Below, in pieces: positions 8,306 to 17,042 of a stretch of DNA of 64,000 nt (position 1 is the first letter of the stretch; every line of letters begins with the position of its first letter). The stretch comes from Candidatus Tiddalikarchaeum anstoanum (GTDB taxonomy: Archaea > Nanobdellota > Nanobdellia > Tiddalikarchaeales > Tiddalikarchaeaceae). The stretch spans positions 1 to 64,000 of the forward strand of contig CABMEV010000012.1 of NCBI GenBank assembly GCA_902385255.1, given 5' to 3'. The position numbers and the translations under genes are program-made. The notes beneath the pieces are model-generated. The model searched no databases, was not told the DNA's origin, and was given only the letters and a program-made list of their open reading frames with translations.

Positions 8306-9871
8306 ATGTATCCTACAAAGAAACTGCTTCATGACGCTGAGGAAGATTTCTATAAAGCATGGGATGAAAGTGCGAAACTGATAAAGAAGAAAGGAGAGAG
8401 CTATAAATTTCCGGAACGAAGAGGGGAATCGCACGTATTATACGATTACGCAGAACGAGTAAGACAGATACTTTTAAACTTAGGATTTGATGAGGTAATA
8501 CATAAACCATTCTGGGAGGATACGCATGTCAAACTGCAATACGGACCGGAAGCTCCTGCAATACTAGACAGGTTATACTATGCTGCAAGCCTGCCTCGCC
8601 CTGATATAGGAATCTCAAAAGAGAAAGAAGCGGAATTGAAAAAATTAGGAAACATTGATGTTAAAGTTTTGAAAGATATATTCAAGGATTATAAGAGAGG
8701 GGAGATAGACCCTGGAGATTTGTTTGAAGAATTAATAACAAAACTAAAGATTGACACATCCATCGCGGCAAAGATAATATCATTATTCCCAGAGATGGAG
8801 AGCTTGCAGCCTATCTCATCAAACATGACTCTGCTTTCGCATTTTACTACAGCTTGGTTCCCGACAATAGCTAATATGTTAAAAAGGTCAGACCTTCCTC
8901 TTCAATTATTCACGAATGGCTGGAGGTTTAGAAGAGAGCAGAAAGAGGATTCTACGCATTTGAAAGCGCATTATAACACAAGCATAGTTGTTGTCGACAA
9001 GGACTTATCCATTGAGGATGCGGAGAGTATAACAAGGAAAGTAATGTCAGCACTCGGATTTGACAATGTCAAACTAATCTACAAAAAACATAATCCAATA
9101 TATTATGCTCCCGGGACTAATTTTGAAGTCTTTACCGAAGGGCCTAACGGCAAACTAATAGAAGTGGCTGATGGAGGATTATACTCACCTATTTCACTTG
9201 CAAAGTACGGCATTCCTTATTCAGTATTCAACTTGGGCCCTAGCCTGCACAGGACCGTGATGATTAAGGAAGGATTCTCAGATGTCAGGCATTTCACGTA
9301 TCCTCACGAGTATGAAGCTGCAAAATTAACAGACTCAGAACTTGCCAACATGTTATACTACGACGTTGTCCCAATATCTAAAGACGGCCATAAACTGGCA
9401 GATATCATAGAGGATGCTGCAAAAAATAATAGGGACAAGACTGCACCAGTCAGCGTCACAGCATATGAGGGAACCTTCATGACTAAGACTATTAAGGTGG
9501 AAGTTTTCGAACCTGACAATGACGCTAAACTGCTCGGCAAGGCTGCATTAAACAAAGTTTACGTGCATAATGGCAGCGTTTACGGGCTGCCTGATGAGGA
9601 TTTTAACGAGAAAGTTAAAGACATCAGGGAAAAAGGCGTGAAGACTAATATTTCATTCCTTCAGGGAGTAATATACGCATTCGTAAAAGCATTAGAGGAA
9701 GGGATTAATGAGGATAAGAAAAATGTGGAACTCCGAGTCAGGATGGCAAAGAGGCCGTCTGAGTTGAATATTGGAGTAAAAGGTGCAGCTAAATATTATA
9801 TAACAAGCAATAAGACACTATTACAATTAAAAGGCCCAGTATTCATAGGATTAAAAGCGGAAATAAAATAA
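8306..9871 (+). CDS. sepS: O-phosphoseryl-tRNA(Cys) synthetase
   Basis: Class II synthetase that charges tRNA-Cys with O-phosphoserine; SepCysS then converts the product to Cys-tRNA, the indirect route used by methanogens and some other archaea. The SepRS-specific block QYGPEAPAILDRLYYAA...LPRPDIG is present, as are motif 2 (WRFRREQKEDSTHLKAHYN) and motif 3 region (NLGPSLHRTVMI). The C-terminal half (GKAALNKVYVHNGSVYGLP, KGPVFIGLKAEIK) matches SepRS rather than PheRS alpha. The length of 521 aa from this start is normal. The start at 8306 is preferred over 8258 because the TATA box lies between them. SepCysS and any CysRS must be elsewhere. Confidence 0.93.
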   Translation: MYPTKKLLHDAEEDFYKAWDESAKLIKKKGESYKFPERRGESHVLYDYAERVRQILLNLGFDEVIHKPFWEDTHVKLQYGPEAPAILDRLYYAASLPRPDIGISKEKEAELKKLGNIDVKVLKDIFKDYKRGEIDPGDLFEELITKLKIDTSIAAKIISLFPEMESLQPISSNMTLLSHFTTAWFPTIANMLKRSDLPLQLFTNGWRFRREQKEDSTHLKAHYNTSIVVVDKDLSIEDAESITRKVMSALGFDNVKLIYKKHNPIYYAPGTNFEVFTEGPNGKLIEVADGGLYSPISLAKYGIPYSVFNLGPSLHRTVMIKEGFSDVRHFTYPHEYEAAKLTDSELANMLYYDVVPISKDGHKLADIIEDAAKNNRDKTAPVSVTAYEGTFMTKTIKVEVFEPDNDAKLLGKAALNKVYVHNGSVYGLPDEDFNEKVKDIREKGVKTNISFLQGVIYAFVKALEEGINEDKKNVELRVRMAKRPSELNIGVKGAAKYYITSNKTLLQLKGPVFIGLKAEIK

Positions 9872-9919
9872 GTGCCTAATTAGATAAAAAAACTATTTTT
9901 AAAAAAATAAAAAAAGAAT

Positions 9920-10516
9920 TTACTTTTTCTCTTCTTTCTTCTCTGTCTTTACAGGCTCTTTTAGTGTTATCTTTTCCAATTCCACGCTTCTCACAGGATA
10001 AATCTTATGCAATTGTTTCCTGATATCATTCTGTATCATGTTGCTTAACAAGTCGATTATTAATGCATCACTGTTCGTGTTCTTTATCGCTTCGTTGCCT
10101 AATCTTTGCAGAACTTTTCTAAGCTCGCTTTTCGCAGTTGTGAAACATCGTCCTTGGGCGATTGCTGAGATTAAGAGTCCGACTTTTTTGCCGTCTTTGC
10201 TGACGCCTACGCACTTAGTGTCAACTTTACTGTCATGCTTGACTTTCCTCTGAATATAAGGCGCACTCACAGTTATACTATCAACTACTGTGTGGGCAAC
10301 ACTGGTTTTAACTTCGCTGATTTTGAAACGAATATTAATATACTTTTTAGCATTACCAAGCACTTCACCTGCAGTGGATACTATGGTTTTACCTATTAAT
10401 CCTTCAGTAGTCTCTGATAACGCTTCTCCTATAGTAGTACCTTTTAAGAACTCAGGTGCTACTACCTCGAAAAATTTCTTTTTCTTCACTTTTTGGGCAC
10501 TTGTTACTTTCGCCAT
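9920..10516 (-). CDS. rps3ae: Small-subunit ribosomal protein eS1 (S3Ae)
   Basis: Archaeal/eukaryotic ribosomal protein on the 30S platform. The N-terminal KKKKFFEVVAPEFLKG and the block HTVVDSITVSAPYIQRKVK are typical. The length of 198 aa is normal, ending in a Lys/Glu tail. A Shine-Dalgarno AAAGGTGAT precedes the ATG. It is the last gene of the uS15-DHH-eS1 operon, an order known in many archaea. Confidence 0.95.
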   Translation of the reverse strand: MAKVTSAQKVKKKKFFEVVAPEFLKGTTIGEALSETTEGLIGKTIVSTAGEVLGNAKKYINIRFKISEVKTSVAHTVVDSITVSAPYIQRKVKHDSKVDTKCVGVSKDGKKVGLLISAIAQGRCFTTAKSELRKVLQRLGNEAIKNTNSDALIIDLLSNMIQNDIRKQLHKIYPVRSVELEKITLKEPVKTEKKEEKK

Positions 10517-10527
10517 AATATCACCTT

Positions 10528-11889
10528 TTAAACAAAACCATCTTTTATAAGCATTTCTCCTCTTGTTTCCTCGCTGAAACTGTTTAAAAACAACTCTTTA
10601 GATTCTTTAGAAATAACTGCTCCGCCTGCTTTTTTATGGCCGCCTCCCTTAAAATTTAATTTCTTGCACACTTTTGCCAATACTTCGCCAATATTGATGC
10701 TTGTCTTAGTCCTGCATGAAACTTTTGTCTCATTCTCCCTGTCAGCAAAACCGATTATAGTGTTAATAGTATCATATTCCATACTGTTTAATGCCATCCC
10801 AATCACAGTCCCTATCATAGTATCAGGTATTTCAGACTTTCCATCAATTACAAGGAGGTCGTTCAATAATAAGGAATTCATCTTGACGTACTCTAAGCTC
10901 TTGGTTAAAGTCTTCCTGTACTCCTTTAACAAGTCATCAATCTTCGGAAGAGCATAACTTTTATAACCCATGTTGAGCAATACCCCGAGGCTTTGGAAGC
11001 CCTGCCTGCCAGAACTGTTTAATAACACACTCCACTCTTTCAAATCACTAGTTAATCCGCTTTCATTGCTAATCTCTAAGACGTCACTGATAATATTAGG
11101 GTCCAAATTATGGCTTATCCTTCTCATAATTATGTTTGTAACTAATTTTTTCATCTCTTGCTCGCTCATGTTAGCCAGCGTCTTCCATGAACCGTCGCTG
11201 TTTTTCAAATCAATATTAATATCTGACAATAATTGAATCGCTGCGCTTTCGTTGCCGTTCACTCCTGGAATGATTAAATCAAAATTATTGCTTAATGCTT
11301 CATGAACAGGCTTACTCACCCGTCCGAAAACGTTTAAGCCTTTGATTTTTTTTATAATGCCCTTTTCAACAAAATCATTCAGTAATTCCAGGTTTAATCC
11401 TTTAAAACCTTCCTCAAACTGATTGTCACCTATTGCGCCAATGAGTGACAAATAGCTTTTATCTTCAAAGCCAGGATTTAATCCCTTAATCACTATATAT
11501 GATACTCCGCTTGCGCTGATAGTGTCGTCATAAAGCGCTGGGTTAAAGTGGACAAGGTTTTCGTGTTCGAATTGGTCCTGAACCTGGTGGTGGTCTATAA
11601 TTATTATCTTCCTCTCATTAATCACTTCTTTTAACAATCCGAACTGTCCGCTGCCCATGTCAGTTATTATCACCAAATCAGATTTAGTCTCTTTAATCTC
11701 ATTGATGTTCTCTAATTGTTTGATTATCCTTACTGTGAAAGTCTTGTCCATCTTTTTCAGGAATAATGCAATTATTGAAGCGCTCGTTAACCCGTCAGCA
11801 TCCAAGTGCGAAAGCAGAAGGATATTATTAGAATTATTTAAGAAACATTTTGCTTTTTCAAATAAAAAAGGGGAAAATAAAGCGTTCAA
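10528..11889 (-). CDS. DHH-family phosphoesterase, RecJ-like exonuclease
   Basis: 453-aa protein of the archaeal RecJ/GAN-like group, single-strand nucleases tied to replication and repair. Metal-binding motifs: LSHLDADG (H28, D30, D32), an Asp at about 77 (VIITDMGSG) and the name-giving DHH at 99-101. The C-terminal DHHA1 domain has the GGGHKKAGGAV nucleic-acid-binding motif. It lies between the genes for uS15 and eS1, a conserved archaeal neighbourhood. Gaps to both neighbours are about 11-13 bp, so the three are one operon. Confidence 0.9.
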   Translation of the reverse strand: MNALFSPFLFEKAKCFLNNSNNILLLSHLDADGLTSASIIALFLKKMDKTFTVRIIKQLENINEIKETKSDLVIITDMGSGQFGLLKEVINERKIIIIDHHQVQDQFEHENLVHFNPALYDDTISASGVSYIVIKGLNPGFEDKSYLSLIGAIGDNQFEEGFKGLNLELLNDFVEKGIIKKIKGLNVFGRVSKPVHEALSNNFDLIIPGVNGNESAAIQLLSDINIDLKNSDGSWKTLANMSEQEMKKLVTNIIMRRISHNLDPNIISDVLEISNESGLTSDLKEWSVLLNSSGRQGFQSLGVLLNMGYKSYALPKIDDLLKEYRKTLTKSLEYVKMNSLLLNDLLVIDGKSEIPDTMIGTVIGMALNSMEYDTINTIIGFADRENETKVSCRTKTSINIGEVLAKVCKKLNFKGGGHKKAGGAVISKESKELFLNSFSEETRGEMLIKDGFV

Positions 11890-11902
11890 AATCTTTCCCG
11901 CT

Positions 11903-12358
11903 TTACTCTACTATAAGCTTAGCCTTATCTATGCTGTACTCCCATTTTGGAGATAGCATCTTTCTAGCTTTGTAGTAACGTTCTAAGCGTCTTATCTTAT
12001 TTTCCATGAAGTCGAAGCCTCTTTTTGAGTGAACATCTTTCTTGTTCAGATCCAAGTGCTTCTTTACACGAACTGCTCTCTTGATAAGATTGAATAAGTC
12101 TTCAGGTAATTCGCCGTATTTTTTAGATTCTTTTAATATACTGCTTATTTTCTTTCCTGTAACTAGTTTAACATCAGGAATACCGTACTGGTCACGCAGA
12201 CTTCTACCTATATCTGCGCTTTGCATATTCTTGTCGCCCATTTTTTCAACGAGCTTTTTAACCTCTTCAGGTTTGTAAGAAACCCATTTCTGGAGCGGTT
12301 TAGTCAATGGTTTTAAACTGCCACTTCTTCCGCGCTTCCTCGTATACATTCGTCCCAT
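11903..12358 (-). CDS. rps15: Small-subunit ribosomal protein uS15
   Basis: Archaeal-type uS15 with an N-terminal extension before the bacterial-like core (HLDLNKKDVHSKRGFDFMENK region). The start MGRMYTRKRG at 12358 is chosen over the in-frame upstream ATG at 12397 because a Shine-Dalgarno GAGGTG sits 8-13 nt before it, and archaeal uS15 begins this way. The likely TATA (GTTTAAAAATC near 12442-12450) implies a leader of about 60 nt. Within it, TCAAAC (12376-12381) and GTTTGA (12404-12409) could form a weak stem. It is first in the operon with the DHH protein and eS1. Confidence 0.95.
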   Translation of the reverse strand: MGRMYTRKRGRSGSLKPLTKPLQKWVSYKPEEVKKLVEKMGDKNMQSADIGRSLRDQYGIPDVKLVTGKKISSILKESKKYGELPEDLFNLIKRAVRVKKHLDLNKKDVHSKRGFDFMENKIRRLERYYKARKMLSPKWEYSIDKAKLIVE

Positions 12359-12464
12359 ATTTTTTTCACCTCGACTCAAACAAGCCACTTTTTCCAAGGA
12401 CTGGTTTGATCTATTAACTAAGTAAATTATTAACGAAACCTGTTTAAAAATCTTGTTAAAAGAG

Positions 12465-12836
12465 TTATTCCTCTTCTAATCCTAATTTTTTCATAATTGG
12501 ATTGTGATTTACGAAAAAATGCTTCAATTTTTCCAGATTTTTTAGTCCTTTCTCAATCTCTGATAGTTTTGATATATTGTTATAATCCATGTTTAACTCC
12601 TCTATTCCTGTTAATTCCCCTATTTGCGCAGGGAAACTTTCCAGCCCGTAAAAATTTATTGTCAGCTCTTTTATTCTGCCGTCAATTATTGAAATAGTAT
12701 ACACTCCTTTAAACGAACAGTTTAACTTATCTTTTATGCTGCACAGCTCTTTTTCCAATCCAATAACTGCTTTATTATCTTCTTCCTGTATTTCCGTGCC
12801 CCTTAAACTCTCAACTATCCCGTTATATTTTAACAT
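12465..12836 (-). CDS. Small leucine-rich-repeat-like protein
   Basis: 123 aa from the chosen start. The central region (IKELTINFYGLESFPAQIG, LTGIEELNMDYNNIS, LKNLEKLKHFFVNHNP) has the L-x-x-L-x-L-x-x-N rhythm of about three leucine-rich repeats, suggesting a protein-binding role. A GTG start 33 bases upstream is possible, but a TATA-like ATAAATTTA lies just after it and 17-25 nt before the ATG at 12836, so the shorter form is preferred. There is no signal peptide. The gene stands alone upstream of rps15. Confidence 0.6.
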   Translation of the reverse strand: MLKYNGIVESLRGTEIQEEDNKAVIGLEKELCSIKDKLNCSFKGVYTISIIDGRIKELTINFYGLESFPAQIGELTGIEELNMDYNNISKLSEIEKGLKNLEKLKHFFVNHNPIMKKLGLEEE

Positions 12837-12950
12837 ACTAAGTAGAAAGGCTAAATTTATCCTTAACACTATGCACTATTAATAATAGTACTTGCATCCT
12901 TAACCTAATAGTTTTTAATAAAACGCTAAATAAGTTCTTTTTGAAAAAAA

Positions 12951-13502
12951 ATGGAAGAAGTAATTAACAGCGTATTCCTGCTTGAAGGAGAATGCAACTC
13001 TTATTATATAGATGATAAAATTAAGATATTAATAGATGCAGGTTTCGATTTTAAAAAACACGTAGACTTTTTAGTACTAACCCACATACACCCTGACCAT
13101 ATATTATTCGCGAAGGTGATACAGGAAAGGACAAACTGCAAAATACTTGTTGGCGACGGCGACCAAATTATTGATTCATTAATCCAGTTTTTCCCTGAAT
13201 GGCATGGCAAGAAAATCAGGCAGTTTAAGGCAGATAAAGTCCTGAAAGATGGTGATGTAATTAACAGCGGAGCTTGCTCTTTTAAAGTCTTAGCTGTTCC
13301 CGGACACAGCAAAGGAAGCATAGCATTATTTGAATATAATAATAAAATCTTATTCAGCGGAGACACATTATTTGCCGACGGAATTATCGGAAGGACGGAT
13401 TTCCCCCACAGCGAGCCGAAAAAGATGGAGTCATCACTTGAAAAACTCAAAAAGACTAATTATAAGATTTTACTGCCCGGTCATGGCAAGATAGTTCTCT
13501 AA
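12951..13502 (+). CDS. Metallo-beta-lactamase-fold hydrolase, glyoxalase II-like
   Basis: 183-aa MBL-fold protein. The metal-binding signature THIHPDH (H45, H47, D49, H50) is followed by VPGHSKGS (H119), FSGDTLF (D138) and LLPGHGK (H178), the full dinuclear metal set. The compact length and the GRTDFPHS segment are usual for small hydroxyacylglutathione-hydrolase-like proteins; the true substrate in an archaeon is unknown. The last 33 bases overlap the 3' end of the convergent gene at 13470. Confidence 0.85.
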   Translation: MEEVINSVFLLEGECNSYYIDDKIKILIDAGFDFKKHVDFLVLTHIHPDHILFAKVIQERTNCKILVGDGDQIIDSLIQFFPEWHGKKIRQFKADKVLKDGDVINSGACSFKVLAVPGHSKGSIALFEYNNKILFSGDTLFADGIIGRTDFPHSEPKKMESSLEKLKKTNYKILLPGHGKIVL

Positions 13503-13817
13503 CTCTTTTTCCTTCACTAACCCAAGATTCGGGTCTAAGCTTTTTATCTTATTAAGTGTTTGAGAAATCACCTTTGAGAATATTGCATTATTACACTTTT
13601 CAATTTTTGAAACATAACTTTTAAGCAGGTTAGAGTAAGCCATTATTCTGACATTTCTAATCTCAGCCTCGATACTTTCCCTGTTTTCAACGCTGTTTTT
13701 CTCGAATATTTCATATATGGGTTTTAGGCAGAACTCTACCAGGTCAGTCTTCCCGTCTTTCGCGTAACTTTTCGCATTAAGAATCATACCCTCTATTGAA
13801 TTAATAATCATGTTCAT
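13470..13817 (-). CDS. Small helical hypothetical protein
   Basis: 115 aa, predicted all-helical from composition, and not recognised. Its last 33 bases overlap the 3' end of the MBL gene on the other strand. The protein reads naturally (charged and hydrophobic residues in helical spacing) and the region upstream is AT-rich, so I accept it with moderate confidence. The start may instead be the second Met at 13811. Confidence 0.5.
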   Translation of the reverse strand: MNMIINSIEGMILNAKSYAKDGKTDLVEFCLKPIYEIFEKNSVENRESIEAEIRNVRIMAYSNLLKSYVSKIEKCNNAIFSKVISQTLNKIKSLDPNLGLVKEKELENYLAMTGQ

Positions 13818-13871
13818 TTACAAGTGGTTTAAAATTCATAATTATAAGACTTTCTATTTAAAATGCATTTT

Positions 13872-14468
13872 TTATTGCTTCTTCCTGCCTCTTTTCTCGA
13901 CGCTTTTTAATCGCTCAATTACTAACTTGTTTTTATAGCTTGAAATTATGATTTTCATACATTTCTCCCAGACGTTGTTATGTTTTGCTATCAATGCCTG
14001 TTTTATGAGATGCAAGTCAACAGCTTTGTCCTCAATCTTTGACGATACGCTTCCCAAGCTGAAATCTATAAAATAAACCTTGTCACCATCAACAATCATA
14101 TTGCTGGTCGTTAAGTCGCCATGAACTATATTCTCTTTATGCAGTAAATTAATCTGTTTGCCGACTATTTTGAATATTTGAACAAGGCGCTTCTCATCAA
14201 TTTTCGGGATATAATCCCTTAACACTATGCCTTTTATGTAATCCATCTTGAAACTGTACTTCTCAAGGTCGTAAACATTCGGAACTGAGACTCCAACGCT
14301 TTTTGCACGTTTTAAGAGTGAAACTTCATTCTTAGTCCTCGTCTTCCTTAAATACTCATCAATCTCAGTTAACCTGTAATTCTTCTTGACGCGCTCTTTT
14401 AACAAAGTATCCTTATTGACCTCGTAAATTTTTGCCTCAGCACCCTGGCTTAACAATATCATCTCCAA
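13872..14468 (-). CDS. bud32: KEOPS kinase/ATPase Bud32
   Basis: Small atypical kinase of the KEOPS complex, which makes t6A37 on ANN-decoding tRNAs with Kae1. The N-lobe has QGAEAKIY as its glycine-poor loop. The catalytic loop HGDLTTSNMI gives D118 and N123, and the DFS metal motif gives D135. The length of 198 aa matches free-standing Bud32. Its start overlaps the end of kae1 by 10 bp; in several archaea the two are fused, here they are separate but translationally coupled. Confidence 0.93.
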   Translation of the reverse strand: MEMILLSQGAEAKIYEVNKDTLLKERVKKNYRLTEIDEYLRKTRTKNEVSLLKRAKSVGVSVPNVYDLEKYSFKMDYIKGIVLRDYIPKIDEKRLVQIFKIVGKQINLLHKENIVHGDLTTSNMIVDGDKVYFIDFSLGSVSSKIEDKAVDLHLIKQALIAKHNNVWEKCMKIIISSYKNKLVIERLKSVEKRGRKKQ

Positions 14469-15430
14469 GTCACCTCTACTTGTTCAGTTCTCGTTCTCTG
14501 ATTAATCGTCAAATCAGAATCGCTTTTTTTCTGAACATTGTATTTCAAAATTCCTGCCCACGCAATCATTGCTGCATTGTCAACAGCAAACTTTGCAGGA
14601 AGAGGCTTAAAACTCGCAAGCCTGTCTTTGCACATAATATTACACATTTCCTGCAGCCTCGCGTTGCAGCCGACTCCGCCTGTAACAACTAATTCATTCT
14701 TCATGCAGTGGGCTAGAGCCCGTTCAGTAACTTCAACGAGTTCTGCAAAAACAGTCTCTTCGACGCTGAAACATAAATCTTCAACTTTGTATTTTTCAAA
14801 CATGCGGCTTAAGTTAGTGAATAATCCGCCGAAGCTTACATCCATGCCTTTAACGCTGTAAGGAAGTTCAATATACTTACTTCCCTTCTTCGCCAACTCC
14901 TCTATTTTCTTGCCCGCAGGAAACCCTAGTTTTAACAATCTTCCAAACTGGTCCAGAAAATTACCAACACCCATGTCAAGCGTCTCACCAAACACCCTGT
15001 AACGCCCTTCCTGGTAAGCAATAACTTGTGTGTTTGCGCCGCTCGTATATAACATGACAGGGTCGGAAAAACCAGTAAGCAGCCTTGCTATCTCAAGGTG
15101 CGCTATGCAGTGATTCACGCCGACAATTGGTATGTTATGAATCTGGCTTAACGCCTTTGCACAGAGTGCGCCTATCTCAAGGCAGGTGCCTATTCCAGGG
15201 CTCTGGCTGAAAGATATTAACTCTACATCAGTTATTTTCTTATTTGCTTTTTCAAGCGCTGCCTGAATTATTCTGCCGCAGACATTAATGTGGTGCTCAG
15301 CAACATCCCTTGGTATTAATCCTCCTTTTATTGTTGTAAACATATCGCTTTCCAGGCTCAGAATATCGGAATCATCAAGTATGCTAGCGCTGAATGTGTG
15401 AGCAGTGGACTCAATGCCAAGGACTATCAT
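14459..15430 (-). CDS. kae1: tRNA t6A37 threonylcarbamoyltransferase Kae1
   Basis: Catalytic subunit of KEOPS, transferring threonylcarbamoyl to A37. The ASKHA-fold start MIVLGIESTAHTF, the metal-binding NHCIAHLE (H107 and H111) and the GGVGCNARL segment are intact. The length of 323 aa is normal for a Kae1 without a fused kinase. It is downstream of the eS24-eS31 genes, a neighbourhood seen in many archaea, with an unknown 245-aa gene in between. Confidence 0.95.
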   Translation of the reverse strand: MIVLGIESTAHTFSASILDDSDILSLESDMFTTIKGGLIPRDVAEHHINVCGRIIQAALEKANKKITDVELISFSQSPGIGTCLEIGALCAKALSQIHNIPIVGVNHCIAHLEIARLLTGFSDPVMLYTSGANTQVIAYQEGRYRVFGETLDMGVGNFLDQFGRLLKLGFPAGKKIEELAKKGSKYIELPYSVKGMDVSFGGLFTNLSRMFEKYKVEDLCFSVEETVFAELVEVTERALAHCMKNELVVTGGVGCNARLQEMCNIMCKDRLASFKPLPAKFAVDNAAMIAWAGILKYNVQKKSDSDLTINQRTRTEQVEVTWR

Positions 15431-15454
15431 ACTTTAAACCCATCCTTTTTAACT

Positions 15455-16192
15455 TTATATTATTTTGTTTGTTTTAGACTTCTTTTTTTCAAAGAATGAC
15501 AGCTTAGGAGGAGGCGCTTCCTCCTTTATCACTACTACATCTTGTTTTACTTTATCTTGTTTAACTAAACAATCAGTTATATTATTTATTACAGAATTAA
15601 TTGTTTTATACTTAGTTATATTATCATACTCTAAATCATCTATTATTGCGGTAAGCGCCGCCGGATTTACTGCTTTAAAGAAACTTTTTACATTCTCGGT
15701 ATGCATCCTGCTGTTAGGCGAAGGGTTTAATATAATCACCTTACTGCCAAGCATATACTGTCTAATAAATTTTAAATAATTAATCGAGTACCCTGCGTAC
15801 GCAGGAAGAGGTTCTATAAAATCATCCTTTTCATAATGAGGCATGGGGAGACACTTCTCAACAAATTTTTCAAATTTCTTATTATTCTCCAGGATATCAC
15901 AAAGGTCCTTAGTATGCTCGAACAAATCCTTAGGCAATATTAACTCCCACACTTGATAACGCACAATATTTTCTATGTTATAATTTTTAATAAACTGGTA
16001 GAAATTAATATATATCGAATTTCCGAAATTAAACGATCCGTTAAGCGTTAATTCTTCGATTGAAATATTCTTCAAGGTTTTCCCAGACTTTAACTGTTTA
16101 ACAATATTTAAACGTGCATAATTGTATTCCCTGTTTATTTCAGATTCGAAAGGCTTACCCATGTATACTATTTTGAAAACAAACTTATTCAT
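15455..16192 (-). CDS. Hypothetical protein between eS31 and Kae1 genes
   Basis: 245 aa, not recognised. The N-terminal half has alternating hydrophobic and charged residues, with four Tyr/Phe-rich segments around 60-80. A Pro-Pro-Pro stretch and a Lys-rich tail (from about 225) look disordered. No metal site, P-loop or membrane segment is visible. It ends 25 bp before kae1 on the same strand, so it is probably co-transcribed with it. A gap of about 65 bp separates it from rps27ae. Confidence 0.65.
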   Translation of the reverse strand: MNKFVFKIVYMGKPFESEINREYNYARLNIVKQLKSGKTLKNISIEELTLNGSFNFGNSIYINFYQFIKNYNIENIVRYQVWELILPKDLFEHTKDLCDILENNKKFEKFVEKCLPMPHYEKDDFIEPLPAYAGYSINYLKFIRQYMLGSKVIILNPSPNSRMHTENVKSFFKAVNPAALTAIIDDLEYDNITKYKTINSVINNITDCLVKQDKVKQDVVVIKEEAPPPKLSFFEKKKSKTNKII

Positions 16193-16257
16193 TTTTTAAA
16201 CAGACTAAGTCTAAAGTGATTAGTATAAAAACGTTATTATTGCTTTTTTTTAGACCT

Positions 16258-16476
16258 TTATTCTTTCTTGTTCTTGAATATAGTATATCCGCAGGCTCCG
16301 CAAGTGTACCTGTTCTTATGCTCAGCCATGAATACTCCAGCTCCGCACTTTACACAGCTTTTCTTCACGCGGTTTAACTTTCCTGCTTCCACTTTGTAAG
16401 CTTTGTACTTCTGGCTGGAATCAGACTTGACATGCGCTTTTTTGCCTTTTGCTTTGACTGTTTTTTTCTTACCCAT
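16258..16476 (-). CDS. rps27ae: Small-subunit ribosomal protein eS31 (S27ae)
   Basis: 72 aa. Four cysteines (C41, C44, C59, C62) form the zinc ribbon CVKC...CGAC, with a basic N-terminus and no ubiquitin domain, as expected for archaea. It starts immediately after the stop of rps24e with no spacer, part of the Rpo7-Spt4-eS24-eS31 run. Confidence 0.93.
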   Translation of the reverse strand: MGKKKTVKAKGKKAHVKSDSSQKYKAYKVEAGKLNRVKKSCVKCGAGVFMAEHKNRYTCGACGYTIFKNKKE

Positions 16477-16854
16477 TTACTTTTTCGCCTCTTTTTTCTC
16501 TTCTTTTTTAGGAGCTGCTGGTGTTGGTGCCGCCGCTGGTGCAGGTTGAGCTCCGGCTTCACCTTCTTTTTTAACTTCAGGGTGGAATCTCTTAATTATA
16601 TGTTTAGGCTCGTTCTTCTCAAGCAAAGCCTTATCCTTGTAAACATGAGCAGTTATTACCCCTTTGCTTGCACCGAAAGCAGGTTTTATACTTCTAATAC
16701 TTAACAGTTCAGGCTGCACTTTAGTTATCTTAATAACCTCTTCAACTATTACTTTGCGATTAGGTGTTGCAGTTTTTGGATAATCTATTTCAATAATATA
16801 TTCTTCTCTACCAAAAAGTTGATTCTCTTTTTTACTTATGATTTTAGTACTCAT
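16477..16854 (-). CDS. rps24e: Small-subunit ribosomal protein eS24
   Basis: 125 aa. The core NQLFGREEYIIEIDYPKTATPNR and FGASKGVITAHVYKD match eS24. A low-complexity Ala/Pro/Lys tail of about 30 residues follows the conserved core. It lies 2 bp after spt4 and abuts rps27ae. Confidence 0.95.
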   Translation of the reverse strand: MSTKIISKKENQLFGREEYIIEIDYPKTATPNRKVIVEEVIKITKVQPELLSIRSIKPAFGASKGVITAHVYKDKALLEKNEPKHIIKRFHPEVKKEGEAGAQPAPAAAPTPAAPKKEEKKEAKK

Positions 16855-16856
16855 TT

Positions 16857-17042
16857 TTATCTCACTCTTAGAGCAAACATACCAACAGAGTCAATATTTA
16901 ACTTTTTCGCAATAACGCTTTTTTCAGGATTGAAAACAACAGCGAGGCCTCTCCAGTTCTTGCTGCCTTCCGCGTCCTTGCATACTGAACAAGTCTTCTT
17001 GGATAATATCCTGTTGCATTTTTTGCACGCGAATTCTATCAT
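16857..17042 (-). CDS. spt4: Transcription elongation factor Spt4 (RpoE'')
   Basis: 61-aa zinc protein. C6, C9, C18 and C21 (CKKC...CSVC) form the zinc site, and SKNWRGLAVVFNPEKS is the Spt5-binding region typical of the family. Its start overlaps the end of the Rpo7 gene by 4 bp, so translation is coupled. Confidence 0.95.
   Translation of the reverse strand: MIEFACKKCNRILSKKTCSVCKDAEGSKNWRGLAVVFNPEKSVIAKKLNIDSVGMFALRVR

Noticed and set aside
8306-9871. Phenylalanyl-tRNA synthetase alpha subunit
   Set aside because: The class II core is shared, but the QYGPEAPAILDR block and the C-terminal domain are specific to SepRS.
15455-16192. Assigning the 245-aa protein to KEOPS (Cgi121 or Pcc1)
   Set aside because: Length and sequence do not resemble either; position beside kae1 alone is not enough.
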